Both the position numbers and the translations under genes were made by a program. 38,987 nucleotides of DNA, taken from assembly GCA_049999725.1 (NCBI GenBank), contig JBNGIS010020578.1:67311-106297 (forward strand), read 5' to 3'. This DNA comes from Haplomitrium mnioides (taxonomy: Eukaryota; Marchantiophyta; Haplomitriopsida; Calobryales). Position 1 is the stretch's first letter; each line of letters starts with the position of its first letter. Positions 1 through 10,181 of this stretch are shown piece by piece. Below the pieces are notes generated by a model. The model searched no databases, was not told the origin of the DNA, and was given only the letters and a program-made list of their open reading frames with translations.

Positions 1-3000
1 GGTAGCGTCCTTGTGCCTCCTTCCACTCAAGGAACTCATATGCTTGACGATTCCATAGGTCCCCAATCACGTTGATCCCTGCCTGAGACCATCTCAGTGC
101 CGGCCAACTCTTGTTTGCAGCCAGAAGTGAATTTTCTCCCAGTTTACACCACCAGATGTTAGTGCTGGACACTTCTTCGAAAGATTCAGGAGCTTTTTGT
201 TTGATAAATCTTTTGAGCACCGACCAAGCCTGCCATATCTCATTCCACAGCTGAGAGGTGTCTGACCGGCACGAGGATCTGCAGTCAGCTACTAACCACA
301 ATAGAGAGTGACCCCAACCTAGTTTACCCAATGGTCTAGCTTGGCTGGCTCTGTACAGTAAGAACGTTTTGCATGTTGAGTCCCTTGGCAGAACCGTCTT
401 CATAATCCACTTCCCTAGTAGGGCTTGAATCTGCGCAAATATATCTATCAGTCCCAAACCCCCTTCTTTCTTCCTCTTCACACATGTTTCCCACGCCACC
501 GGAGCTCTGCAGTTTTCCCCGTTTCCTGACCAAAGGAAGTTTCTCACCAGCTGTTTGATTTCTTTAAGGGGGGAAATCCCCCTGCCCAGCAAGAAGCAAA
601 GTATCAGATGGATCCCAAAAGGATTTGATTGACGATTAGCAGTCTTCCTGGCAGGCTAATATATCTGTTGCACCAAAACTTGAGTTTTGACCTGATTCTG
701 TCCACCAAGATGTTCTTAATTGCTGGTAGACCACTTTGAAGGCTGAACGGAATACCTAGGAATTTCAAGACTGTATCTTTTTTCTGCCCATTTCCAGTTG
801 GTGCCCACGTCCCACCCTTGCGGCTTGGGTCGGGGGCTGATCCAAATAGCAGATGTTTTCTCCCAGTTGATATTCTGTCCAGTAGCCTTGGAGAAGGTGC
901 TCAGCAGGTCTACTGCCTTCTTCAGGTTCTGTTCTTCTCTTGCCAAGGATAGAAGAGTGTCATCCGCATATTGAGAGAAAAGATGAGTCCTGCCCAAGGG
1001 GATAGAGGTCCCTTTTACTTGTTCATTGAGCGCTGCATTATTGAGAAGGTGTCCCAGTGCATCTGCCACCACAAGATATAGAAAAGGAGCTAAATGGCAG
1101 CCTTGGTGAACAGATCGCTGGACCCTGATGGAGGGGGAGGGGACGCCATTAAGGTTGATAGTAGAAGTGGCATTAGTTGTTGTCACCTTCACGCAGCCAA
1201 TGAATTTTTGACCGAACCCCATGGCCTCTAAAGCTTTGAACAAGAACTCCCAGTCCACTGTGTCATAAGCTTTCTCAAAATCCACTTTCAGGAAAACACA
1301 CTCTTGTCCTGATGAGAGAGCCCAATCCTTGGTCTCAATTGCAGAGATCACATTGTCCAGGATGTATCTATTTGGCAGAAAGGCTGATTGCTCTGTATTA
1401 ATGATTCCTGTCAGAACTTTTTGCAGCCTACCCGCCATCACTTTGGCAAAGATCTTGTAAGAGGTATTCAGAAGGGAAATGGGTCTCCAGTTGGAGACTA
1501 GTGTCTTATCGCCACCCTTGTCAATCAACGAGATTGTGCCTTTGTTAAGCTCAACACTGAACCATTGTCTTCTGACAGCTTTCAAGATCATGGCTGTGTA
1601 GTCTTTGGCGATCCATTTCCAGCAGCATTTGTAGAATTCGCTAGGGAGACCATCTGGTCCTGGTGATTTAAGCCCTCCCATACTCGCCAGGGCCTTCTTG
1701 AATTCTTCTTCCCCGAGAGGGTCTTCCAGCTAGGTTCGCTGAGCAGGGGAGATGCGTGAGGGGATGTGCCTGAGAGTCTCTTCTAGGGCAATTGCTCTTA
1801 GCAGATCATCTGCCCTGCGGCTAAAAATGCTGGACAGATAGTCTACTAACCTCTTTTCTTTGTCCTTCCACTCAAAGAGTTCTTCTTGTGCAGGCCCCTT
1901 TAGTTCTACGATCTCTGCAGAAGCTTTGCGATCCTGGAGAGTGCTGAAAAAGAACTTGTTCATCTTTTCCCCCTCTTCAAACCACTTTGCACTTGATCGG
2001 ATCCTGGATCCTTTGGCCTTGTAATCTTCCAAGAGCTCGAAAGCTATCGTTTGCCTATCTAGTTCCTGTTGGAGACGAGTGTTGTTCTGGTCTTCCTCAA
2101 TCTGGGCTCTGAGAGTAGCAACTTTGCTTCTGAGCATCACTTCTTCTGCTCTTCTGAGTTATGCTTTTCTCAACCCAAATTCTCTTAGCCACTTAGTGAC
2201 TCTGCAGACTGGCTCGTCCCACCATTTTGACTGCCCGTCGGCTCCTACCGGGGGCCTTGGCACCGAATTCCAGATCTCCTCCAACTTCATAATTACTGAA
2301 GGGTCTTCAAGATGAGAGACATTCAGCCTGAAAAAATTAGTTTTGAGAGCAGAGTGACCCTTGAACATTAGCGCCATGGATATGGGTAGATGGTCAGAGC
2401 GAGACAATCCACCAAAATTGATGACCTTAGCCCTGCAGGATTGACGTAAGAAACCAGCCGGAACATAGAATCTGTCCAGTCTAGCTAGAATTCGCCCTCT
2501 TTGCTGATTGCTCCATGAGAACTTCAATGCACCATGAGTCACCTGGAATGGGTCTGCTATTCTCAAGAATGCAACTAGGTCACTCCAAGCTTGGAGTTCC
2601 AGTCCACCTAGGCTGCGGCCAGTGCCTCCCCTGCGGTCCTCTTGGTTCTCCACCATGTTAAAATCTCCTCCCATGATCCAGTTCCTATCCTGAGGAAGTG
2701 AGTTTAAGAGCTCAGTCCACATCCGCCGCCTTTCACTCACAAGGTTAGGAGCATAGACATTGAGAACGCCAAATTTCCCTCCTGGCAGACCATCCAAATC
2801 TATCCACAAAGCTCAACCATTGCATAGAGTGTAGCTCCCTTTGTAGAATGGAACCAACTTTGCTGATAAGCCGATGCCGACACCACCATTCGATCTCTCA
2901 GCTTCTGTTGACCATATCTCTCCACGAGGCCAGAGCAGTTTCAGAAGGAACCTACCTCTGAGACCACTGAGCTTGTGCTCTTGAATGAAAAGGATATCAA

Positions 3001-3101
3001 CGAATGGGCTTAAACTTTCTGATGAATTCAGTAATGGCCTCCCTTTTGCACTTATCCTTTCCGATTCCTCTAACATTGTAGCTCAGGAATTGGATCTTCA
3101 T
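1..3101 (-). pseudogene. LINE ORF2: AP endonuclease, reverse transcriptase and zf-RVT, broken
   Basis: ORF2 nicks target DNA and copies the LINE RNA into the nick. The start is the ATG at 3101-3099, followed by a segment with SYNVRG, as plant LINE endonucleases begin. Endonuclease landmarks follow: IQEHKL, GGDFNMVEN, LDRFYV and SRSDHLPI (roughly 3100-2370). The RT shows SPGPDGLPSEFYK, a WRPISLLN block, FEKAYDTVDW and the catalytic FSQYADD (roughly 1700-950). Downstream, after a shift, the frame with IWWCKLGENSLLA near 150-170 fits the zf-RVT end. Damage: a one-base shift near 3007 and another in an A-run near 780, plus in-frame stops TGA at 2813-2815, TAA at 2159-2161 and TAG at 1730-1732. 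Family and order are certain, but the protein cannot be made as it stands. Confidence 0.9.
3098..3101 (-). promoter_or_regulatory. ATGA overlap of ORF1 stop and ORF2 start
   Basis: On the minus strand the four bases 3101 to 3098 read ATGA. They serve as the ORF2 start codon and the ORF1 stop TGA in overlapping frames. Overlaps of this kind allow termination-reinitiation in some LINEs. Whether this LINE used it is an inference. Confidence 0.6.
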
Positions 3102-4813
3102 GGAGAGCAGGAAAGAGGACAAACCATCAGATCTTCCTTACCAAGGATGTCTTCCAGAACATTTATGCCTGAACTATCCACTACCAGGGAGCTATGAGGT
3201 TTCTTATCTGGTGTGGATAGTAAAGCAGTAGGAGGAGCAACCACAAAATAAGCCTTGCCAGCCTGAAGATGTTGGGGAAGAGGAGTCACACGTGCTGAAA
3301 CGGAAGGATCTGATAACTGTGAGGGTCTACTCCTGATGTTCCATCTCACTGAGGGTCTCTTTATTGGATGCTCCTTGTATCTGGGAGAGGGCTTGGGGGT
3401 CTTGAGGGTTAAGGCAGGAGCTCTCCTTGAGTAATGACGTTCTATCTTCTTCCACGCTCCTTCCAAATCTAGTAAAATTGGCTCAGTCTGCTTTGCACTA
3501 ACTGACTCATTCGGAGGAGCTACAAATAGAACATTAGGAGTGTCTTTCCTCAAGAGTTCCTTTTGTCCATAGGAGGACCTATCGGAAGGGAGCAAAGGGG
3601 AGGGATTCTTGCAAATTATCTCCTATTCTGAGTCTGAAGTCTGCATCTCTTGTGATTTCTGGCTGGCAGCACTCATCTGGCTCTTACCTTTGTTCCCTGG
3701 TGTAGGTTGCTTGTTGGAGACCCTTCCAGTGGCACCTTGGGTCAGCTCCATCGGTGACTTCTCCACTGTGGGTCCTGCTGTAGTTGAGGTTCCCAGCAGG
3801 TCCTTGGTGGCTCTAAAAAGACAGGCAATACTCCTAGCTGGACAAGGTTCATAAGTGGCTTCCGAAGCAGTGACTAGCTTGGCCTTCCCTTTGCCTTGCA
3901 AGTTCTCTCCATTTCCTCTCTTGGACCAGCTGGGGATGTGCCCTAGGGGACAGTCTCTGATAAAGTGATCGAGGCTGCGACACCCAAGACACCTTAGAGG
4001 GATTCCATCATATTCTACTTCTTGGATTAACCGTTTGCCCCCTGGCCCTTTTAAGCCTATCGTGGTTACCACTCCATCTGAAGTATCCAGCTCCACGCAG
4101 AATCTGACATGTGTCTCTCTCTCACAAGGAGGAATAACCACCACCTTGCCAAAACTCTCCGCCACCCTCGAGATCTGATTGCGAAATTCCTCTAGGAAGA
4201 AAGGAAGGGTGATCCATTTTGGAGCTGCTCTTTTTGCTTCTGAGATGGGATCAAATAACGGTCCCCAGTCCTGAATGGAACACATTTTTTTCTTCAGATG
4301 GAAGGGTCCTCCCGCCAAAAGTTTCAACCTTGATTGTTCGTTTTGGGCTTTGATGAGGAAAAAGCCTTTTCCCATCATCCTCAAAACTAAGGCTGAGATG
4401 TTCAAGGCCCGACAGATTTTTCCCATCCATTCTTCAAGTTCCTTCAGCCCTGGAAAAAACCCTCGAAACCGTCCCACCACAAGAGACTTTCCCAACTCTC
4501 TAGAGGTAGCTTCTGTCAAGCTATCATCCAGCTCTATATCTCGGTTAGGGAGAGTCTTCTGCCATTTAGAGGGTCCTGGCTGGGAGGTGATCCTAGACAC
4601 TGGGGGATGGCCTGGTCTCCCCACCATATCCACTCCAGAAGGAGATCCTTTCTCCCAAACTCTTGAAGTGGCCATAACTGAAGGACTAACAAGAGGTTTG
4701 ATACCAAAGCCAACGTAGCTTGATGTTAGTGTCAGCACACTTCCCTTCGGTTCTCTCCTCCTATTTCCACTCCCTCCGCCGAACCTTAGCTTCTCACCTG
4801 CATGGCGTTTCAC
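3098..4813 (-). pseudogene. LINE ORF1: DUF4283-like, CCHC zinc-knuckle RNA-binding protein with one internal stop
   Basis: ORF1 proteins of plant LINEs coat the element RNA. Numbered from the first codon at 4813, residues about 105-200 have the DUF4283 look (GKSLVVGRFRGFFP, then GKGFFLIKAQ). A CCHC knuckle follows, with C275, C278, H283 and C288 spaced 2-4-4. The basic and Ser/Pro-rich tail continues in the same frame past a TAG at 3623-3625 down to a TGA at 3098-3100, so the original ORF1 was probably about 570 codons. The codon at 4813 is GTG. The first in-frame ATG is at 4675 (residue 47), so either the start has mutated or translation began at 4675. The final TGA overlaps the ORF2 ATG by one ATGA. 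Confidence 0.8.
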
Positions 4814-5341
4814 TCCCTTTCTTTCTTTTTTTTGCTACTCCCGGCTAGCTTTGTTACAATGCCTAATTTTTTCTCCTCTTTTCACCCATTTACCCCTATT
4901 TGGAAGCTTGCTAATCTTGGCCCGCTTGCTTAGAGACACAAGCTGCAGCTTCTTGGACCTGTCATCTCTATCGCCGAACTGACTCCGCAGCCTCACAATT
5001 TTTCTCCAGCCCTGCGTGTAGTCTGTTCGTAGCTCACCCGGCATATTTCTACCAATCCAACCTTCATAGCGAGCTTCATTACTTCATCACTCGCTCCACC
5101 ATTCCATTACAAACCTGTCAACAACATAGCCGAACTGACTCCTGCACTTTCTCCTGCAGCCTCCCGAACCTAAGCTTCTCACCCGCTTCACGTACCACAC
5201 CTTAGAACGCTCTTGCAGTGTGCTCGGCAGTCTCCTGCTTTCTCCTGGGACTCTCTTCTCCTTATTTTCTCCCACACTTTTTCACTGTGCAGAGCACCTC
5301 CTTTGCTCTTGAAAATGCCCCAAGATTATTCTCCCACACTC
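4814..5341 (-). other. LINE 5'UTR with internal duplications
   Basis: This is non-coding sequence upstream of ORF1. The string AGTGTGGGAGAA occurs at the very start (minus strand, near 5340) and again near 5280. A block around GAGAAGCTTAGGTTCGG (near 5165-5185) recurs as GAGAAGCTAAGGTTCGG at 4780-4797, and CCGAACTGACTCC on the plus strand occurs near 4974 and 5133. The UTR has therefore grown by imperfect internal duplication, as LINE 5' promoters often do. No reliable ORF lies here. Confidence 0.6.
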
Positions 5342-7023
5342 TTTGTATGTATTCTCTCAACGAATTTTGGAATTTCCAGAATTATCTTGGAAATCGCTGG
5401 ATGTAAGGCCAGTTTACCTTGAGAATAATGGACATATGGTCTTTCGATCATAGATGGCTTTATGCTTTGAGGAATGGATCAAGTCACTTTTTGAATGTTA
5501 CGAAACATTGTAATGCTCGAATGTCCTAAACGGTTATACCATAAAGTAGTATGATCGATTGCTTTTACTTGAGTATGAAAGTTTTGTATTTGCATGATAC
5601 AAAAACCAAGAGGGTACGTAAATAGAGTTTCTTTTATTTCAGATCCTTCAGGAGTGTGCTTCAATAAATGCAACACTTCCTGATTTTTACAAGTGCTTGT
5701 ATGTATGTGATGACCATTGTCTCGTATATCACAAAAACTAATTAGGTGTCTTGTTGCACTTGGAGGACATATTGCTGATCTGATATGTATAATAGTCCTT
5801 TGTGGCAATTGAAAAGTGGTTGGTCCCTTACCTTCTTCAATCTGATTGCTGCCCATTATAGTAGTCACCTTTTGGTGTGAGGATGTCAGCTTGGTAAAAT
5901 AGGACCTGCATTTTAAAATAGTATGAGTATTGCCACTATCTATTATACATGTATGAATGTCATCAAGAGGAAGTGTAGAATTTGTACATTGAATCATATT
6001 TGTCTCTAGAATATTCATATCCTCTTCTTTATCGATATAATTGCTAAGGGTGTTGGTCTGTTCCATAAATTCACCATGATTCTCTGTTGCAGCTTTTTGG
6101 TTTTTGTCTTTGGCATAAAGTGCAACCAGGTGAGCTGGGATTCTACAAACTTTATTAGTGTGCTCCATGGTCCCACATCTGCTGCAAACAATCGGTCCTC
6201 TTGTGTTACTGGAGGATGGCTGGTTTCTATAATTTTATGAATTCTTGCCTCCTCTTCTTCCTCTTTGATGAAAATGTGCAGAGTTGCCCCTGCCCCTTCC
6301 TCTCCTCCTGAATTGCTGATTCTTGCCAATCATATGAGCTTTACCCCTTTGAGAATTATGTCTGAAGGAACCAAATCTGGCCCTTGTTCTAGGCATGCTT
6401 TTGTTGTTTGTTGGCTTGGAATAATGAGCTTTAGGTGCAAGATTTTGAGGTAGGGTACTTAGGGGTCTTACGTTTGAATTCTTCATCAGCAAATCTTGAT
6501 GTTTCTTTGCTAATAGTAAATAGGCTATAAGTTTAAAATAAGTAGAGAAATTCATGATTCTGTACTAAGCAGACAAAATCATGTTGGTTGTATGGAATGT
6601 GGATAGTTTTTTCTCAATTTGTTCCTCTTGAGAAACTAGATGTCCACATAATGTTAACTGAGATGTTATTATGAACAACTCACTATTATATTTAGATATA
6701 GAAAAAAAATCTTGAACTCTTGGATTAACCCGATCATGCCTTGCTTTAGGCAGATGAATTGTTTTTGTGTGGTCAAATCTTTCTTTCAAGTTATCCCAGA
6801 GAATTCTTAGATTACTCTCATTCACGTACTGAATTTTGAGAGAATCAAAAAGATGATGCCTCATGAAGACCAAGGCATGGGCTTTCTGTTGTGAGTTTAT
6901 GCCCTCATCTGTAAGGATTGTGGTCTCCAATACCTCAGAAACCAGATGGGTTGCTGCATCCAGTAACCATGAGAGATAGTTGTCTCCTTCAATTGTCAAA
7001 TGTTTAAAGTTTAACTTTTCCAT
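5342..7023 (-). pseudogene. Copia copy A gag-pol, 5' part (gag, zinc knuckle, protease, integrase start)
   Basis: The ATG at 7023 opens a gag of the common plant Copia type, with KLNFKHLTIEGDNYLSW followed by a UBN2-like stretch (ILWDNLKERFDH, LTLCGHLVSQEEQ). A Gly/Arg-rich region and a CCHC knuckle (CSRCGTMEHTNKVC, about 6197-6156) lead into a protease with DSG (near 5940) and the GAG-pre-integrase block (LWYNRLGH, near 5525). One frame runs throughout, with stops TAG 6565-6567, TAA 6235-6237 and TGA 5479-5481. The TAG replaces the Gln of a conserved QYR motif, so it is a C-to-T change in CAG. The two integrase Cys of the HHCC finger read Tyr here (PYVHYSQGK), while copy B keeps Cys. Confidence 0.85.
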
Positions 7024-9892
7024 TTTTTGAATGCAAAAAGAGTTTTGAGGGTTGAAAGATAAATGATAGATTTATCAAAATGCAAGAAAATCAAAATGTT
7101 AAACTCTTTGCAACTTTGTAAGCAACAGATAAAACACACTTGTATAACAAAAGTTATATGTGAAGTATAGTCCTTGTTCTTCTTGTTGCAAGCAAGGGTT
7201 GATCTTTTGATCTTGAAGAAATTAGGTGGGAATATCAACAATAGATCTTATGTATATCTTCACAACATTCCAGAGGTTGATATAGTCACAGTTTCCAAAT
7301 ACAATCTGCAAAAGTTGATGTAATTTCCTTGAATGTGCAAACTAATCCTCTGAATTCTTAAATCACTTCTGGAAGATAGATATTGTTCAAAAATTCTAAA
7401 TATACTGTCTAAGAACACTCTATAATGGTAAGGGAACATTATAGACTAGTTGTGGCCTAGAGGCCTTCTGAAAATCTTAATAGATTATTGATGCAACTTG
7501 CAAGTTTCCTCTTACAAGTATAACAATAAATGGTACTTTGTAGAAATTAAACTTTGAAGTATATGTGTAGCAACAACTAATTTTTTTACACTTATAGATT
7601 TAGATGTGCTCACAATTCAATTGTAAGTTCAGAATTAATTGAAAAAGCATTTGTATGAGATTCTGTCAAATTTTCTAATATGTAGTTTTTGTCAAATGAA
7701 AAATAGAGTATGAGTGGATCAAAATGTGAAAATTAGGTGATCAGATATGAAATTATATCCAAATGTGATTCCAATAAGTAGGACAATTTAGGAAATCTGT
7801 TGGGGAGATATGTCAGTTTCTAATTTGATCAAACCAAATGTCTTGGCATCAGGATTGTGGGTCTGAACACAACTGGAATGACTGAAAAAAAGTAGACAAA
7901 CTTCAAAGATGATGTGTATCTGGATGTTTCTCTAACAATCTAGCACCAAATGAATGAATATTGATCACTATCTCTTGTAAAGAATCACTCTGATAGCATA
8001 ACAGTATTGTTATGTAGAATAACTTGCAAAGACAGAATCTCTAGCAGTCTATTCATTTTTATTTCTCAACCAGTCTTGAAAGAATCGCCTGAAGCAAACA
8101 ATCAAATATGTGTCTTCAGTTTTTTAAATGGCTGAGTAAAATGCACAAACCGATTGACTGAAGAATCTCTGTACTCGTGCTGAAGAGAAATTAGGTTCAG
8201 TGCTCAAAGTAGGTTCGAGAGTAATTTCGTGCTTCGGTAAAGACTTATCGTTTGTTTGGCAAAGATCTTGTAGATCTGGGTGACTTAGTAGCTTCAAGGA
8301 TGAATCTTGAGCTTCGATAAATAGGTCTAGTATCCAAACCACATGTTGTTTCACCTAGGACCTTCACTAGGTCCTATAAGTGAAATCTCAAAAACAGTTT
8401 GATCTATATAAGTCTCACACTCAAGGTCACCTTCAACAATGGCTACCTCACCCCCTGCATCTAGGAGTGGGGTTGAACCTCTCTTAGCATAGGTAAATGA
8501 CATGTGACGCTTAGTGATAGGTCGAAAACATCAAGGGCAGCTTCCCCTCTGAGCTTAGAATAGTTTCATATAAATTTCTTTTTTTCTTTCTTTCATAAAT
8601 TACCAAAATAGTGATTTATCACTCTTTCAAATCGGATGGTTCCTCCTCCTTTCAAGAGATACCAAAGTAGCACCTTCAAACTTTCAAAATTTTATGATTT
8701 TTACCGAAAAGTTGATATGTCCTAGTTTTGCCATTGAGTTTTCCTTCTTTCCTTCAAACTTTCGGCTTTCACTCTGAATCCATTTTGATCTTTCAATAAA
8801 ATATAAATATTTCCTCCAAAATAAGGATATATTGCCAATATGCATAGATAGAAGCCCTTTTAAACTTTCCAACTTCACCAAGCAAAAGTTTCAAACTTTT
8901 CAAAGCACTTGAAAAAAGTTTGCCAAAATAATGATGTGTCGCTATTTCCGCACATATATGAAATGCTTGTTGTTTGAACTTTCAAAATACTCAAATGTGT
9001 CCCATTGTCAAACTTTTGCCAAAAGGATGATGTATCCCCGATTCAATAGCTTAGATGGAAAACTTTGGAAAAACTCCACTTGAAATCTTTTTGAATTTTT
9101 CACTTAACGCTTCAAGAGGTGCCAAAATCATGATTTCTCGCCTTTTTGATCTTCAAGCTCCTTTGTTGAACGTTTCTTCACAGCTTTATTGATTCTGTGA
9201 GATTTGATGAGTTCTTCATAAAATTTGATCAATCTCTCATTAGTTATCAATGCACTTTGACATTCGACCTGATTCGCAAGAAACTCATGTCAATTTGAGC
9301 AATCTTCTCATATGAAAATGATGTATGATATGCTTCACACTCCGATTCGATGCAGGTTCAAATTTGCAACAACATCAATCATCAAATTGTCAAATCTTCT
9401 CATATATGTCGACAAATGCCATTCCAGTGATGTCTTTTTTGTCAAAAAAGAATGTAGCACTTCCCAAAACTGAAATCAATCAATCTGATGCAGAGTCCAA
9501 TGTCGCCTTCAGCTAGAAAAATCCGATCCGTTCATCTGATTCTGGATGAATTTCTTGAAAATTTTGTAATAGTTATGTGGGCAATCCTCTGCAAATCGAT
9601 CAGTATCTTAATTCAATCGTAGAAACTTATAAAATGATAGAGATCTTCTTCTGAAAATTTTTAAAATTGCAAACACTTCATTTTGATCACTGTGTATGAG
9701 CTTGAATGAACAATAAAATGTATTATTATATTATATAAAATAGTTATATGAAGAAAACTTAAGATTTGAATAGATTAAAGTATAGTGAGAAGAAAAATGA
9801 GATTTCTAGATAGATTTTGAAAGAAAAATCTATGTGCAGCTTTTGGGAAGATCATTGAAAGTGATTTAAAAAAAAATGTAATTGAGCTAGGG
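7024..9892 (-). other. Long untranslated leader of Copia copy A
   Basis: About 2.87 kb lies between the primer-binding site and the gag ATG, far longer than a typical Copia leader. It has no credible ORF. Most of it aligns, inverted, with 10182-12705 of copy B, which shows it is an ancestral part of this family and not a later insertion. It holds the periodic motif array (8601-9142) and a conserved block around 8420-8480 (plus-strand CACCCCCTGCATCTAGGAG) that matches the copy B block at 11245-11280. Confidence 0.75.
8601..9142 (-). repeat. Six degenerate motifs at about 104-bp spacing in the copy A leader
   Basis: On the minus strand a motif close to ACATCATNATTTTGGCAAA recurs. In plus-strand coordinates its CCAAAA or CCGAAA core lies at about 8603, 8704, 8816, 8923, 9019 and 9122, giving spacings of 101, 112, 107, 96 and 103. 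GAAAGTTTGAA-like strings fall between the units. The same six positions are recognisable in copy B. It looks like an old tandem array of roughly 104-bp units. Confidence 0.6.
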
Positions 9893-9906
9893 TCGTGCTG
9901 ATAACA
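9891..9906 (-). other. Primer-binding site of Copia copy A (putative)
   Basis: Directly inside the LTR end, the minus strand reads TGTTATCAGCACGACC. A GTTATCAGCACG-type sequence at this place is familiar from plant Copia elements and is expected to pair with a tRNA primer. I did not assign the tRNA. Confidence 0.6.
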
Positions 9907-10181
9907 TGTTGAATGTGAGGCTCATGCAACTAATGGAAGAATGTGAAAACATAAGATCAACAAGTATATGATGTGAATCATGAAACTCTTCCTCTCCTTC
10001 TCTTCTCTTTCCTCAATGTATCAATATGAATAATAACATAATGTACAATGTAATAGGTTTTTAAGGTAATGTGCTAGTCATGTAGGATTAGCACTAACCC
10101 TAATCCTAATCATATAGTCTAATCATAGGTTAAGGACTAATCCTATATTATTCTAATCATCTTACTAAATGTAGCATAACA
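9907..10181 (-). repeat. 5'LTR of Copia copy A (275 bp)
   Basis: On the minus strand it starts TGTTATGCTACA and ends CATTCAACA, so it is bounded by TG and CA and followed directly by the primer-binding site. It aligns over its length with the 3'LTR of copy B (25908-26274). Shared parts are the CTAATC-rich U3 (GATTAGGATTAGGGTTAGTG), a GA-rich stretch and the TTTTCACA end region. The sequence just outside it (10182 on) is copy B leader, so the LTR end is precise. Confidence 0.85.

Larger units (their letters stand above)
1..5341 (-). mobile_element. LINE (non-LTR retrotransposon), 3' end beyond the window
   Basis: This is a plant LINE in minus orientation. In order it has a 5'UTR (5341 to about 4814), ORF1 with a DUF4283-like region and zinc knuckle, and ORF2 with AP endonuclease, reverse transcriptase and the start of the zf-RVT region. 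ORF2 still reads as zf-RVT at base 1, so the 3'UTR and tail are off the window. The right boundary is set by homology: the minus strand up to about 5342 matches the Copia pol around 19400-19515, and that match stops abruptly. The LINE therefore sits inside Copia copy A and is not strongly 5'-truncated, because it keeps a UTR and both ORFs. The target-site duplication cannot be checked. The copy is dead, with at least four in-frame stops and at least two frameshifts. Confidence 0.9.
5342..10181 (-). mobile_element. Ty1/copia retrotransposon copy A, interrupted by the LINE
   Basis: Minus-strand Copia element with a 5'LTR (9907-10181), primer-binding site, an unusually long leader of about 2.9 kb, and gag-pol as far as the integrase zinc finger, where the LINE begins. 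Its outer LTR end at 10181 meets, without filler, sequence homologous to a point inside its own leader (copy A near 9525). Copy A therefore inserted head-to-head into the leader of copy B, a related element. The rest of copy A and its 3'LTR must lie left of the LINE, outside the window. Confidence 0.85.

Noticed and set aside
4275-4718. 147-codon plus-strand ORF
   Set aside because: Exact antisense of LINE ORF1, whose DUF4283 and zinc-knuckle features are clear on the minus strand.
8601-9142. Regularly spaced repeats as a possible CRISPR array
   Set aside because: The motifs are short and degenerate with spacings varying by 16 bases, inside a plant retrotransposon leader. A CRISPR array has near-identical repeats and belongs to prokaryotes.
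10090-10150. Telomere-like CTAACCCTAATCCTAATC strings
   Set aside because: They are part of the Copia LTR U3 and occur in degenerate form in the copy B 3'LTR. They are not CCCTAAA arrays.
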